64,000 nt of DNA, taken from Pseudonocardia phyllosphaerae (GTDB lineage Bacteria > Actinomycetota > Actinomycetes > Mycobacteriales > Pseudonocardiaceae). The DNA lies in NCBI RefSeq assembly GCF_046546475.1, contig NZ_JBKGXS010000002.1, positions 248,001 through 312,000 on the forward strand, written 5' to 3'. Both the position numbers and the translations under genes were made by a program. Positions 41,609-49,424 of the stretch are shown in pieces. The notes beneath the pieces are model-generated. The model saw only the letters and a program-made list of their open reading frames with translations, was not told where the DNA came from and did no database searches. Each line of letters starts with the position of its first letter. Position 1 is the first letter of the stretch.

Positions 41609-42622
41609 ATGAGCCCCACGACCGGACGACGGGTGGCCGTGCTCGGCCCCATCCCCCGCGACCACGTCACCACCCACCGCGGCGAGGTCTTCGACAAGTA
41701 CGGCTGCGCGCTCTACACGACCGCGGCGCTGGCCGCCCTGCTCGGCCCGGACGACGTCGTCATCCCGGTGGCGCACGTGCGCGAGCAGGACCGCGGCCCG
41801 ATCGAGGACCTGCTCGGCCACCTCGGCAACGTCGACCTGTCGCTGGTGCGCACGCGCACCGACCGCGGCGACGTCATCGACCTGACCTACGTCGACCAGA
41901 ACGCCCGCAACGAGCGCCAGTCCGGGTTCATGCACCCGATCGTCCCGAACGACGTCGGCGAGATCGAGGACGTCGACGCGATCGTCTGCGTCCCGATCAC
42001 CGACTACGAGGTCCCGGCGACGACGCTGGCGTACCTCAAGGCGCGCACGAACGCGACGATCCTGGTCGACGCGCACGGTCCCTGCGTCAGCCTCGCCCCG
42101 GGCGGGGTCCGCACGCCGCGGCTGTGGATCGACCGCGACGCCTGGCTGCCCAGCATCGACATCCTCAAGATGAACCTGGAGGAGGCCGGGCGGACCTGGT
42201 TCCCGCCACCCGGTGGCGACCCGGACGAGATCGGCCTCCCGCTGGACCGGGCGCAGCTGCCCGACCTGGCCGCACACTGCATCGACCGCGGGGTGAAGGC
42301 CGTCTGCGTCACCCTCGACGAGGACGGCTGCGCGCTGTACTTCCCCGGCCCGGACGGCACCATCGCCGAGCACCTGGTGCCCCGCATTCCGGTCGACGAC
42401 GTCGTCGACACCACCGGCTGCGGCGACTCGTTCGCGGCAGGCATGGCGTTCGGGCACCTGATGTTCGGTGACTTCGTCGCGGCCGCGCACTACGGCAACG
42501 CGATGGGAGCCCAGCGCGCCGGGGGCGCGGACCTGACGTCGTACCTGTCGTTCGAGCGGACGGCCAAGCAGATCGAGGCCGCGTACGGCGAGCAGGACTA
42601 CACGCGGGCGGAGCCCGCGTGA
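41609..42622 (+). CDS. PfkB-family carbohydrate kinase
   Basis: A 337-residue ribokinase-like kinase. DTTGCGDSFAAG (267-278) is the second PfkB signature with catalytic Asp273; CVTLDEDGCALY and the preceding strands complete the nucleotide site. The substrate end is atypical: VLGPIPRDHVTTHRGE replaces the usual GE-hN-h(I/V)DxxxxxG opening, and KYGCALYTTAALAALLG follows. Substrate could be a hexose, a keto-sugar, a nucleoside or an inositol-type polyol. Its stop overlaps the GH65 start (GTGA), so the two proteins are made together. Confidence 0.85.
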   Translation: MSPTTGRRVAVLGPIPRDHVTTHRGEVFDKYGCALYTTAALAALLGPDDVVIPVAHVREQDRGPIEDLLGHLGNVDLSLVRTRTDRGDVIDLTYVDQNARNERQSGFMHPIVPNDVGEIEDVDAIVCVPITDYEVPATTLAYLKARTNATILVDAHGPCVSLAPGGVRTPRLWIDRDAWLPSIDILKMNLEEAGRTWFPPPGGDPDEIGLPLDRAQLPDLAAHCIDRGVKAVCVTLDEDGCALYFPGPDGTIAEHLVPRIPVDDVVDTTGCGDSFAAGMAFGHLMFGDFVAAAHYGNAMGAQRAGGADLTSYLSFERTAKQIEAAYGEQDYTRAEPA

Positions 42623-45024
42623 CCGCGCAGGCCGCACCCGCGGGCGAGGCGGCGGAGCCGGGACCGGTGCCGCGGCTCGACCACCTGGGCGCGCCGTCGG
42701 GCGAGCCGGGCTGGACGCTGGCCGAGCACGGCTTCGACCCGGCCCGCGCCGGGTACCGGGAGACGGTGTTCACCGTCGGCAACGGCCGGCTCGGGACCCG
42801 CGGGTCGCTGGAGGAGGGCCACCTCGGCGCGCTGTCGGGGACCTACCTGGCGGGGGTGTACGACGCGCACGACTCCCCCGTCGTCGACCTGGTGAACTGC
42901 CCGGACTGGCTGGACACCGAGGTGTGGGTGCACGGTGTGCGGCTCGACGTCGACTCCGCCGAGGTCGTCGAGCACGAGCGGGTCCTGGACCTGCGCACCG
43001 GGCTCCTGCACCGCAGCACCACCTTCGCCGACCGGGACGGGCGCCGCACCCGGGTGCGCAGCCTGCGGCTGGCGAGCGTCGCGGACCGGGACCTGGCCGG
43101 GTTGCGGGTGGAGGTGACCCCGCTCGGGCACGACGCCGACGTCGTCGTCGTCAGCGGGGTGGACGCACACCGGCGCAACCTCGAACGCCTCCCGCTCTAC
43201 CCGGACGGGCTGGACCTGGCGCCGCAGCAGCGGTGGGACAAGTGGGCCCGCTCCACCCACCTCGACGTCCGCGGGGTCGGCTTCCACGGCGACGGCACCG
43301 GCTGGGCCGACGTCCGCACGATCGAGCGTGACGTCCGGGTCGCCTACGCCTTCACCGTGACCACCGCTCCGCAGCCCGAGCGGGCGACCGACCAGGTCGG
43401 CGCCGAGCGGGCGGGCAGGCGGTGCGAGTTCCGGGCCGCAGCCGGGGAGGCCGTGACCGTCGACAAGCTCGTCGGCGTCGCCACCTCCCGGGACCCGGGC
43501 GTCTCCGGCGACCCGGGCGAGCGCGCACGGGCGACGGTGACCGGCCGGACGTTCGACGACGCCGTGCGGGCGAGCACCGCGGCGTGGGGCGAGCAGTGGC
43601 GCGACGCCGACATCGAGATCACCGGGCACGCGAAGGACGCGCTGGCGCTGCGGTTCGGCGCCTACCACCTGCAGATCGCCGCCAACCCGGACGACCCGAC
43701 GGTGAGCATCGGGGCGAAGTCGCTGTCCGGCGAGGGCTACCGGGGCCACGTGTTCTGGGACTCGGAGATCCTGCTGCTGCCGTTCTACCTGTTCACCCAC
43801 CCCGAGGCGGCCCGGTCGCTGCTGCGCTACCGGCACCACACGCTGCCCGGCGCCCGCGCGCTGTCGGAGAGCTACGGCACCCGCGGCGCGCGCTACGCCT
43901 GGGAGGCCGCCGACACCGGTCTCGAGGAGTGCCCGCGCTGGACCCCGGACGGCAAGGACCGGTTCTGGACCCGGGAGGAGGAGCTGCACGTCACCGCGGA
44001 CGTCGCACACGCCGTCGGCGAGTACGTGGCCGTCACCGGGGACGAGGCGTTCCTGCTCGACGCCGGCGCCGGGATCCTGTTCGAGACCGCCCGGTACTGG
44101 GTGTCGCGGCTCGACGAGCGCCCGGGCGGGCGCCTCGGGCTCGACGACGTCATGGGCCCGGACGAGTTCCACAGCCACGTCGCGGACAACGCCTTCACCA
44201 ACCGCATGGTCGCCCGGAACCTCACCGACGCCGTCGCGGTGCACGAGCGCCTGTCCCGGACCGCACCGGAGCGCCTCGCCGTGATCGTCGCCGAGCTGGG
44301 TGTCGACGACGACGAGGTCGCGGGCTGGGCCGACACGGCAGCCCGGATCGTGGACCCGGTCGTCCGGCCGGACGGGGTGGTCGAGCAGTTCACCGGCTAC
44401 TTCGACCGGCTCGACGTGCCCATCGAGTCGTGGGACGAGAACGACATGCCCCGCTACCCGGCGGGCTACCACCACTTCAACTGCGAGCCGACGATGCTGC
44501 TCAAGCAGCCCGACGTGCTCATGCTGATGTACCTGCTGCCCGACGAGTACGACGAGGCGGCGCGGCGGGCGAACTTCGAGTTCTACGAGGAACGCACGCT
44601 GCACAAGTCGTCGCTGAGCCCGTCGATCCACGCGATCATCGGGCTGCAGGTCGGCGACCCGAGCATGGCGGTGCGCTACTTCGAGCGGTCCGGCTACGTC
44701 GACCTCGACGACAACCAGGGCAACACCGCCGACGGCATGCACATCGCCGCGGCCGCCGGGACCTGGCAGATCGCCGTGCACGGCTTCGGCGGGATGCGGG
44801 TACTGGGCGGGCGCCCGACGTTCGCGCCGCAGCTGCCCGAGCGCTGGGAGCGGCTGCGGTTCACGGTGCGGTGGCGGGGCGACGCGATCCGGGTCGACCT
44901 GGGCCACGACGCGTCGACGTTCACCCTGGACGCCGCGCCCGGCACCTCGCTGACGATCGTGGTCGACGGCGCCGAGGTGACCCTGCGGGCCGGCGAGCCG
45001 GTGACCGTGCCCGCCGGGCGCTGA
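42619..45024 (+). CDS. glycoside hydrolase family 65 phosphorylase
   Basis: An 801-residue GH65 protein, the family of maltose, trehalose, kojibiose and nigerose phosphorylases, which split an alpha-glucoside with phosphate to give beta-glucose-1-phosphate. An N-terminal beta-sandwich (about 35-290) precedes the (alpha/alpha)6 barrel. The general acid is Glu516 in MGPDEFHSHVADNAFTN. EGYRGHVFWDSEI, YPAGYHHFNCEP and LSPSIHAIIGLQVGD are other GH65 blocks, and the C-terminal beta domain ends at VPAGR. No beta-phosphoglucomutase gene or fused domain is present nearby. The linkage it cuts cannot be read from sequence by eye. Confidence 0.9.
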   Translation: MTAQAAPAGEAAEPGPVPRLDHLGAPSGEPGWTLAEHGFDPARAGYRETVFTVGNGRLGTRGSLEEGHLGALSGTYLAGVYDAHDSPVVDLVNCPDWLDTEVWVHGVRLDVDSAEVVEHERVLDLRTGLLHRSTTFADRDGRRTRVRSLRLASVADRDLAGLRVEVTPLGHDADVVVVSGVDAHRRNLERLPLYPDGLDLAPQQRWDKWARSTHLDVRGVGFHGDGTGWADVRTIERDVRVAYAFTVTTAPQPERATDQVGAERAGRRCEFRAAAGEAVTVDKLVGVATSRDPGVSGDPGERARATVTGRTFDDAVRASTAAWGEQWRDADIEITGHAKDALALRFGAYHLQIAANPDDPTVSIGAKSLSGEGYRGHVFWDSEILLLPFYLFTHPEAARSLLRYRHHTLPGARALSESYGTRGARYAWEAADTGLEECPRWTPDGKDRFWTREEELHVTADVAHAVGEYVAVTGDEAFLLDAGAGILFETARYWVSRLDERPGGRLGLDDVMGPDEFHSHVADNAFTNRMVARNLTDAVAVHERLSRTAPERLAVIVAELGVDDDEVAGWADTAARIVDPVVRPDGVVEQFTGYFDRLDVPIESWDENDMPRYPAGYHHFNCEPTMLLKQPDVLMLMYLLPDEYDEAARRANFEFYEERTLHKSSLSPSIHAIIGLQVGDPSMAVRYFERSGYVDLDDNQGNTADGMHIAAAAGTWQIAVHGFGGMRVLGGRPTFAPQLPERWERLRFTVRWRGDAIRVDLGHDASTFTLDAAPGTSLTIVVDGAEVTLRAGEPVTVPAGR

Positions 45025-45034
45025 CGCTACGGGC

Positions 45035-46375
45035 TCAGACGCGCGGGCCGGGCAGGTCCGGTCCGGCTCCGGCGAGCCGGACCCGGTTGCGGCCCGCGCG
45101 TTTGGCCTCGTAGAGGGCGTAGTCGGCGACCTGCAGGAGCTCGTCGAGCCCGTCGCCGTCGAGCCCCTGCAGGGCGACGCCGACCGACACGCTCAGCTCC
45201 CCGACGGTCAGCCCGCCCTCGGGGGCGTCCACCTGGACGTCGAGGGTGTGCACGGTCCGCCGGATCCGCTCCGCGGCGGCCTGGGCCTGCACCCGGCCGT
45301 CCGGGCCGTCGGGCAGCCCCACCAGCAGGACGACGAACTCCTCCCCGCCGAAGCGGCCGACCGGGTCGGCGTCGCGGACCTCGGCGAGCAGCGTCCCGGC
45401 GATGGCCGAGAGCACCTCGTCCCCGGCGAGGTGGCCGTGGGTGTCGTTGACGACCTTGAAGTGGTCGACGTCGAGGATCAGCAGCGCCGCCGTCGTCCGC
45501 TGGCGGCGGCTGCGGACCATCCCGCGGTGTGCGCGGCTGCGCCAGGCCGCGGCGGTGAGCAGCCCGGTCTTGGCGTCGGTGTTGGCGCGTTCCTCCAGCT
45601 GGCGGATCAGCACCGCGCGGTGCAGCACCAGCAGCGGCGGCAGGACCAGCAGGGTCAGCGCCGGCTCGCGGGTCGCGGCCAGCGACGCCAGCGCCCCGAG
45701 ACACAGCGTCGCGAGCTCGAGGACGTGGTCGTCCCAGTCCCCCATCATCGACCGCAGCGGGACCCGGGTGCTCGACGACGTGGCCAGTGCCGCCGCGACC
45801 AGCACCTGGTTGACCAGCACGTACACCAGCATCGCCACGAGCAGGATGCCGCATCCGGCGATCCGCGAGGCGATGGTGCCGACGGAGACGATCCCCTGCA
45901 CCCCGTGGGGGACCAGCACGGACACCGCCATCGCGGCCAGCACCACCGTCGCCATGGTGAACACGTGCCGGTGCAGCGCGGCCCCGGCCGGGCGCCACAC
46001 CCGCCACCACAGGTGTCCGTAGATCGCGGCGACGACGAGCCCGGCCAGCCCCGCGGGCAGCAGCAGCGCCGCGGCGAAGGTCCAGACGCTCGACAGGTCG
46101 AAGTACGAGCTGTGCGCCACCCGGCGGCGGACGCGTTCGATGCCCGTCGCGAGCTCGGTCTGGAGCATGCCCAGCACGGCCAGCGCGACGGCACCGAGGA
46201 CCTCGCGCCCGGTCGTCGCGTCCGGGGGCAGCCGCAGCAGCCCGATCAGTACCAGCACCCCTGCGGCGACCTCGACCGCGGTGAGCAGGACCAGGGTGGC
46301 CGTCGGCTGGCGGCGGACGGGCCACTCGTCGATCCGGAAGACGCGGTACCGCCGGGCATGCCCACGGAACGTCAC
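45035..46375 (-). CDS. membrane diguanylate cyclase (GGDEF), copy 2
   Basis: A 446-residue relative of the cyclase at 37219-38691, in the opposite orientation. The membrane region (about 25-255) shares LSSVWTFAAALLLPAGLAGLVVAAIYGHL and LELATLCLGAL with it. The GGDEF domain (about 262-438) has NTDAKTGLL, LDVDHFKVVNDTHGHLAGDEVLSAIAG, inhibitory site RDAD (334-337) and GGEEF (343-347). Unlike copy 1 it has no long insertion. GTG 46375 lacks a good ribosome site, so the start is uncertain. It is convergent with the GH65 gene, 10 bp away. Confidence 0.9.
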   Translation of the reverse strand: MTFRGHARRYRVFRIDEWPVRRQPTATLVLLTAVEVAAGVLVLIGLLRLPPDATTGREVLGAVALAVLGMLQTELATGIERVRRRVAHSSYFDLSSVWTFAAALLLPAGLAGLVVAAIYGHLWWRVWRPAGAALHRHVFTMATVVLAAMAVSVLVPHGVQGIVSVGTIASRIAGCGILLVAMLVYVLVNQVLVAAALATSSSTRVPLRSMMGDWDDHVLELATLCLGALASLAATREPALTLLVLPPLLVLHRAVLIRQLEERANTDAKTGLLTAAAWRSRAHRGMVRSRRQRTTAALLILDVDHFKVVNDTHGHLAGDEVLSAIAGTLLAEVRDADPVGRFGGEEFVVLLVGLPDGPDGRVQAQAAAERIRRTVHTLDVQVDAPEGGLTVGELSVSVGVALQGLDGDGLDELLQVADYALYEAKRAGRNRVRLAGAGPDLPGPRV

Positions 46376-46424
46376 CGCCGCACCACCCCGGATCGTCCGC
46401 AGGCCACCACATCCGGCTCCCGGG

Positions 46425-47915
46425 TCATCCGGTGGCCCCCGCCGCCTCGTCCGCCACCACCCGGCCGGACCGGCCCAGTGTGAACAGCATCAGCGTGAGC
46501 AGCACGCCGAGCACCCCGAACGCGGCGAGTGCCTCGGCCGGTGCGCTCCACTGCGCGACGATGCCTGCCAGCAGGATCGCGACGCCCTGCGAGGCCATGA
46601 GCCCGGAGGCCGCCACCCCGACCGCGCGGCCGCGGACCTCCGACGGCGTGGCCCGGATGAAGCCGGTCTGGGCCTGCACCATCGAGGCCATCGCGCAGGC
46701 ACCGGACACCGTCCAGAGCGCGAACGCCGCCCACATGCCGGTGGCCAGCGGCGTCAGCGTCAACGGCACCGCCGCCCCGACGGCGAGCGGCACCATCCAC
46801 GACTCGCGGCGGGCGGCCGGGATCGCGAACGCGAACAGCGCACCGCCGACGACGCTGCCGACCGGGCCGGCTGCCATCAGGATCCCGGTGTCGGCGGGGT
46901 CGGCACCCAGCTGGGCCGCGTATCCGGCGGCGAGCGCCTCGGGGAGCACGTAGATGCCGATCAGCCAGGACATCAGCGCGGTGTAGCGGCGGCGCGGGTG
47001 GAGCAGCACCGTCCGGAGCCCGGTGCGCGGGTCGGCGAGCGCGCGCCGCTTCCCCTCCGGCGCACCACCGGCCGGATCGGTGCCCGTGGGATCGGGGCCG
47101 GTGGGATCGGAGCCGGTGGGATCGGAGCCGGTGGGCAGGCCCGCATCCACGGCGAGGTCGGCCGCCGCGGCATCGGGATCCTCCGCGGAGCGGGAGGGCC
47201 CGGCCGCACCGGATGCCCCGGTGGCCTCCGCCGGGCGGACCGCGGCGGCCGCACGGACCCCGAACGCGACCAGCAGCGAGGACACCGCGAAGGTCACCGA
47301 GTCGATCAGCAGCGCCCCGGCCGGGGTCGCGGCCGCGACCAGGACACCGCCACAGGCGAAGCCCACGACCTGCGCGAGCTGCGCGGACACCTGCCGCAGG
47401 GCGATCCCCTGTGGCAGCAGGTTCCCGCCGAGGATGTCCGGCAGGACCGACGAGCGGGCCGCTCCGTGCGGGCCGGTCAGCAGCACCGTCACCACCAGCA
47501 GCGCACACACCACCGGCAGCGGGATCCCCGGCACGGCCATGAGCGCGACCAGCACGCACCGCACGAGGTCGCACGCGGCCATGACGGTGCGCCGGGCGAA
47601 CCGGTCGGCGAGATGACCGAGGAACATGCCGCCCAGCAGGGCGGGCAGGAAGGTCAGGGCGTAGACCGCGGCCGACCCGGCGATCGACCCGGTCCGCTGC
47701 AGCACCAGGACGGTGAGCGCGACCCGGGCGACCTGGTCACCGGCCACGGAGAGGATCTCGGCCAGCCAGAGGTAACGGAAGTCACGGTGGCGCAGCAGGG
47801 CAAGCCGCTGTGCCCACCGGCCCTCCGCGGGCCCGGCCTGCGACCCGGTCGCGGACTCGGGCATCGGCTCGGGGGACGATTCGGGGCCGGAGGCGTCCGC
47901 GCCGGTGCTCACCAT
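46425..47915 (-). CDS. MFS transporter with repeat-rich central loop
   Basis: A 496-residue, roughly twelve-helix exporter of the EntS/MFS_3-like type. FRYLWLAEILSVAGDQVARVALTVLVLQ (helix 1) and GHLADRFARRTVMAACDLVR (loop 2-3) are typical. The central cytoplasmic loop (about 235-300) is a long Asp/Pro/Gly/Thr stretch with PTGSDPTGPDPTG repeats, encoded by a 15-bp tandem repeat at 47086-47130. Helices 7-12 follow. Substrate unknown; relatives export siderophores or drugs. ATG 47915 has CGGAG upstream. It starts 49 bp from the cyclase gene's start region, in the same orientation. Confidence 0.85.
   Translation of the reverse strand: MVSTGADASGPESSPEPMPESATGSQAGPAEGRWAQRLALLRHRDFRYLWLAEILSVAGDQVARVALTVLVLQRTGSIAGSAAVYALTFLPALLGGMFLGHLADRFARRTVMAACDLVRCVLVALMAVPGIPLPVVCALLVVTVLLTGPHGAARSSVLPDILGGNLLPQGIALRQVSAQLAQVVGFACGGVLVAAATPAGALLIDSVTFAVSSLLVAFGVRAAAAVRPAEATGASGAAGPSRSAEDPDAAAADLAVDAGLPTGSDPTGSDPTGPDPTGTDPAGGAPEGKRRALADPRTGLRTVLLHPRRRYTALMSWLIGIYVLPEALAAGYAAQLGADPADTGILMAAGPVGSVVGGALFAFAIPAARRESWMVPLAVGAAVPLTLTPLATGMWAAFALWTVSGACAMASMVQAQTGFIRATPSEVRGRAVGVAASGLMASQGVAILLAGIVAQWSAPAEALAAFGVLGVLLTLMLFTLGRSGRVVADEAAGATG
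47086..47130. repeat. 15-bp tandem repeat in the MFS loop
   Basis: GTGGGATCGGGGCCG is followed by two exact copies of GTGGGATCGGAGCCG. In the reading frame of the MFS gene this gives repeated five-residue Pro-Thr-Gly-Ser-Asp-like units, so copy-number change keeps the frame. Confidence 0.85.
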
Positions 47916-48225
47916 CGGTGCTCCGGATCCTTTCGCCCAGCTCGGAAACCTGCGACACCCGATGAGACGTGTGCATGCCCGGACATGGGGACCGGACACG
48001 GACCGGCACCGGCTCGGCGCCGTGGTCTGGACGCCGCGGAACCGGACGCCCGGTGATCACCCGGGCGTCCGACGCGTCCCGTCGAGCGTAGATACACGAC
48101 CGTACGGCGTCAGGTCGGGACACGGTCGTGCCGCCGGACGGCCCCCTGCGCACGACGAACGGGCGGACCTGGTCGCCGGGTGCTGATGCGGCGGCTCCCC
48201 CACCCGAGGGAGCCGCCGGGGGAGA
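47916..48225. other. 310-bp gap between the MFS and HIT genes
   Basis: No gene seen. It holds a 10-bp-stem hairpin GGACGCCCGG (48044-48053) with CCGGGCGTCC (48061-48070), loop seven bases, and the HIT gene terminator at 48190-48217. The MFS promoter should lie at the left end; no clear consensus is visible. Confidence 0.55.
48190..48217 (-). terminator. terminator of the HIT gene
   Basis: GGCGGCTCCC (48190-48199) and GGGAGCCGCC (48208-48217) form a perfect ten-base-pair stem with an eight-base loop, nine bases past the HIT gene stop. Confidence 0.7.
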
Positions 48226-48654
48226 TCAGCTTTCGGGGACGAACTCCCCGTGGCCGTGGCCCTTGAGCGCGGCGCGCAGGGACTCCGCGTGGGCGTCCTG
48301 CTCGGTCGCGTCGGTGTCCGCGGCGGCGTTGGCGAAGTCGAAGGCCGTCATGTCCCACGCCGGGAAGACATGGACGTGCATGTGCGGTACCTCGAAGCCG
48401 GCGATCATGGTCCCGACCCGCGGCGGGGTCCAGACGTCGCGGATCGCGCGGCCGATCAGGCGGGCCACGCCTGCGATGTGCTCGTTCAGCTCAGGGCTCG
48501 CGTCGAGCCACTCGTCGACCTCCTCGCGCGGCACGACGAGCGTGTGCCCCGGCCCGAGGGGGTTGATCGAGAGGAACCCCACGCACTGGTCGTCGGACCA
48601 GACGAACCGGCCCGGGATGTCACCGTTGATGATCTTCGTGAAGACGCTGCTCAC
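48226..48654 (-). CDS. HIT family nucleotide-binding protein
   Basis: A 142-residue histidine-triad protein, a hydrolase or transferase acting on nucleoside phosphoramidates or dinucleoside polyphosphates. The triad HMHVHVFP lies at about 98-105. IINGDIPGRFVW, SINPLGPGHTLVVPREEVDEW and MIAGFEVPH are standard HIT blocks. The C-terminal 35 residues (FANAAADTDATEQDAHAESLRAAL) form an extra helix also seen in actinobacterial HIT proteins. GTG 48654 (VSSVFTKII) gives the usual length. It is divergent from the PPOX gene. Confidence 0.92.
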   Translation of the reverse strand: MSSVFTKIINGDIPGRFVWSDDQCVGFLSINPLGPGHTLVVPREEVDEWLDASPELNEHIAGVARLIGRAIRDVWTPPRVGTMIAGFEVPHMHVHVFPAWDMTAFDFANAAADTDATEQDAHAESLRAALKGHGHGEFVPES

Positions 48655-48752
48655 GGGGCCGGACCCTAGAGCATGCGGCGGGGCCCGGGGGACGGTCGAC
48701 CGCGCCGGGCGCCGGTCGGGCAGGCCGGTCGGGGCGGTTCTAGGGTTGGCCC

Positions 48753-49220
48753 ATGCCACGTTCCGTCGCCACGAACACCCGCGTCGGGTCCGATGAGCTG
48801 CTGGAGTTCGTCCGCCCGCGCCACCACATGGTCCTGATGACCACCCGGTCCGACGGCGGTGTGCAGGCGTCCCCGGTCACCGGCGGCGTCGACGACGAGG
48901 GCCGGATCGTCATCTCGACCTACCCCGAGCGGGCCAAGTCGGCCAACGTCGCCCGGCACGGCCGGGCCGCGGTGCTGGTGCTCTCCGACGAGTTCGACGC
49001 CGCGTGGGTCCAGGTCGAGGGCGACGCCGAGCTGCTGACCCTGCCCGACGCCCTCGAGCCGCTGGTCGACTACTTCCGCGCGATCTCCGGCGAGCACCCC
49101 GACTGGGACGAGTACCGGCGGGCGATGTCCGACCAGGGCAAGGCGCTCATCCGGATCACCCCGGCCCGGTGGAGCCCGGTCGCGACCGGTGGCTTCCCGG
49201 CCCGCCTCGCGGACTCCTGA
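48753..49220 (+). CDS. PPOX-class F420-dependent oxidoreductase
   Basis: A 155-residue split-barrel flavin- or F420-binding protein of the pyridoxamine-phosphate-oxidase-like family. ELLEFVRPRHHMVLMTTRSDGGVQASPV forms the first strands, VISTYPERAKSANVARHGRAAVLVL is the cofactor-phosphate contact, and WVQVEGDAELLTLPDALEPLVDYFR completes the barrel. Actinobacterial relatives mostly use F420; the reaction is unknown. ATG 48753 begins MPRSVATN. A terminator follows at 49270-49302. Confidence 0.88.
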   Translation: MPRSVATNTRVGSDELLEFVRPRHHMVLMTTRSDGGVQASPVTGGVDDEGRIVISTYPERAKSANVARHGRAAVLVLSDEFDAAWVQVEGDAELLTLPDALEPLVDYFRAISGEHPDWDEYRRAMSDQGKALIRITPARWSPVATGGFPARLADS

Positions 49221-49269
49221 CCGCCTGCCACCACACCGGTTTCCACGACACCTTCCACGACACCGCCGC

Positions 49270-49302
49270 ACACCCCCTTCCGGGACCTCCGCGAGGGGGT
49301 GT
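49270..49302 (+). terminator. terminator after the PPOX gene
   Basis: ACACCCCCT (49270-49278) pairs perfectly with AGGGGGTGT (49294-49302) over a 15-base loop, 50 bp past the stop. Two copies of TTCCACGACACC just upstream are a further short direct repeat. Confidence 0.6.
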
Positions 49303-49424
49303 CCGGTGATCTGCGTCCCCACCCGGCCCCCGGCCGGGCGCGGAGCCTGCGACGACGCCGTCCACCCCGATAGGTTGGAGCGCGCACCACGGCCGCTGGC
49401 CGGGTCGCGACGAGAGGACCACTG

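Noticed and set aside
42598..44907. A 769-codon minus-strand frame opposite the GH65 gene
   Set aside because: It is the antisense shadow of GH65 with runs of Val, Gly and Arg and no family pattern.
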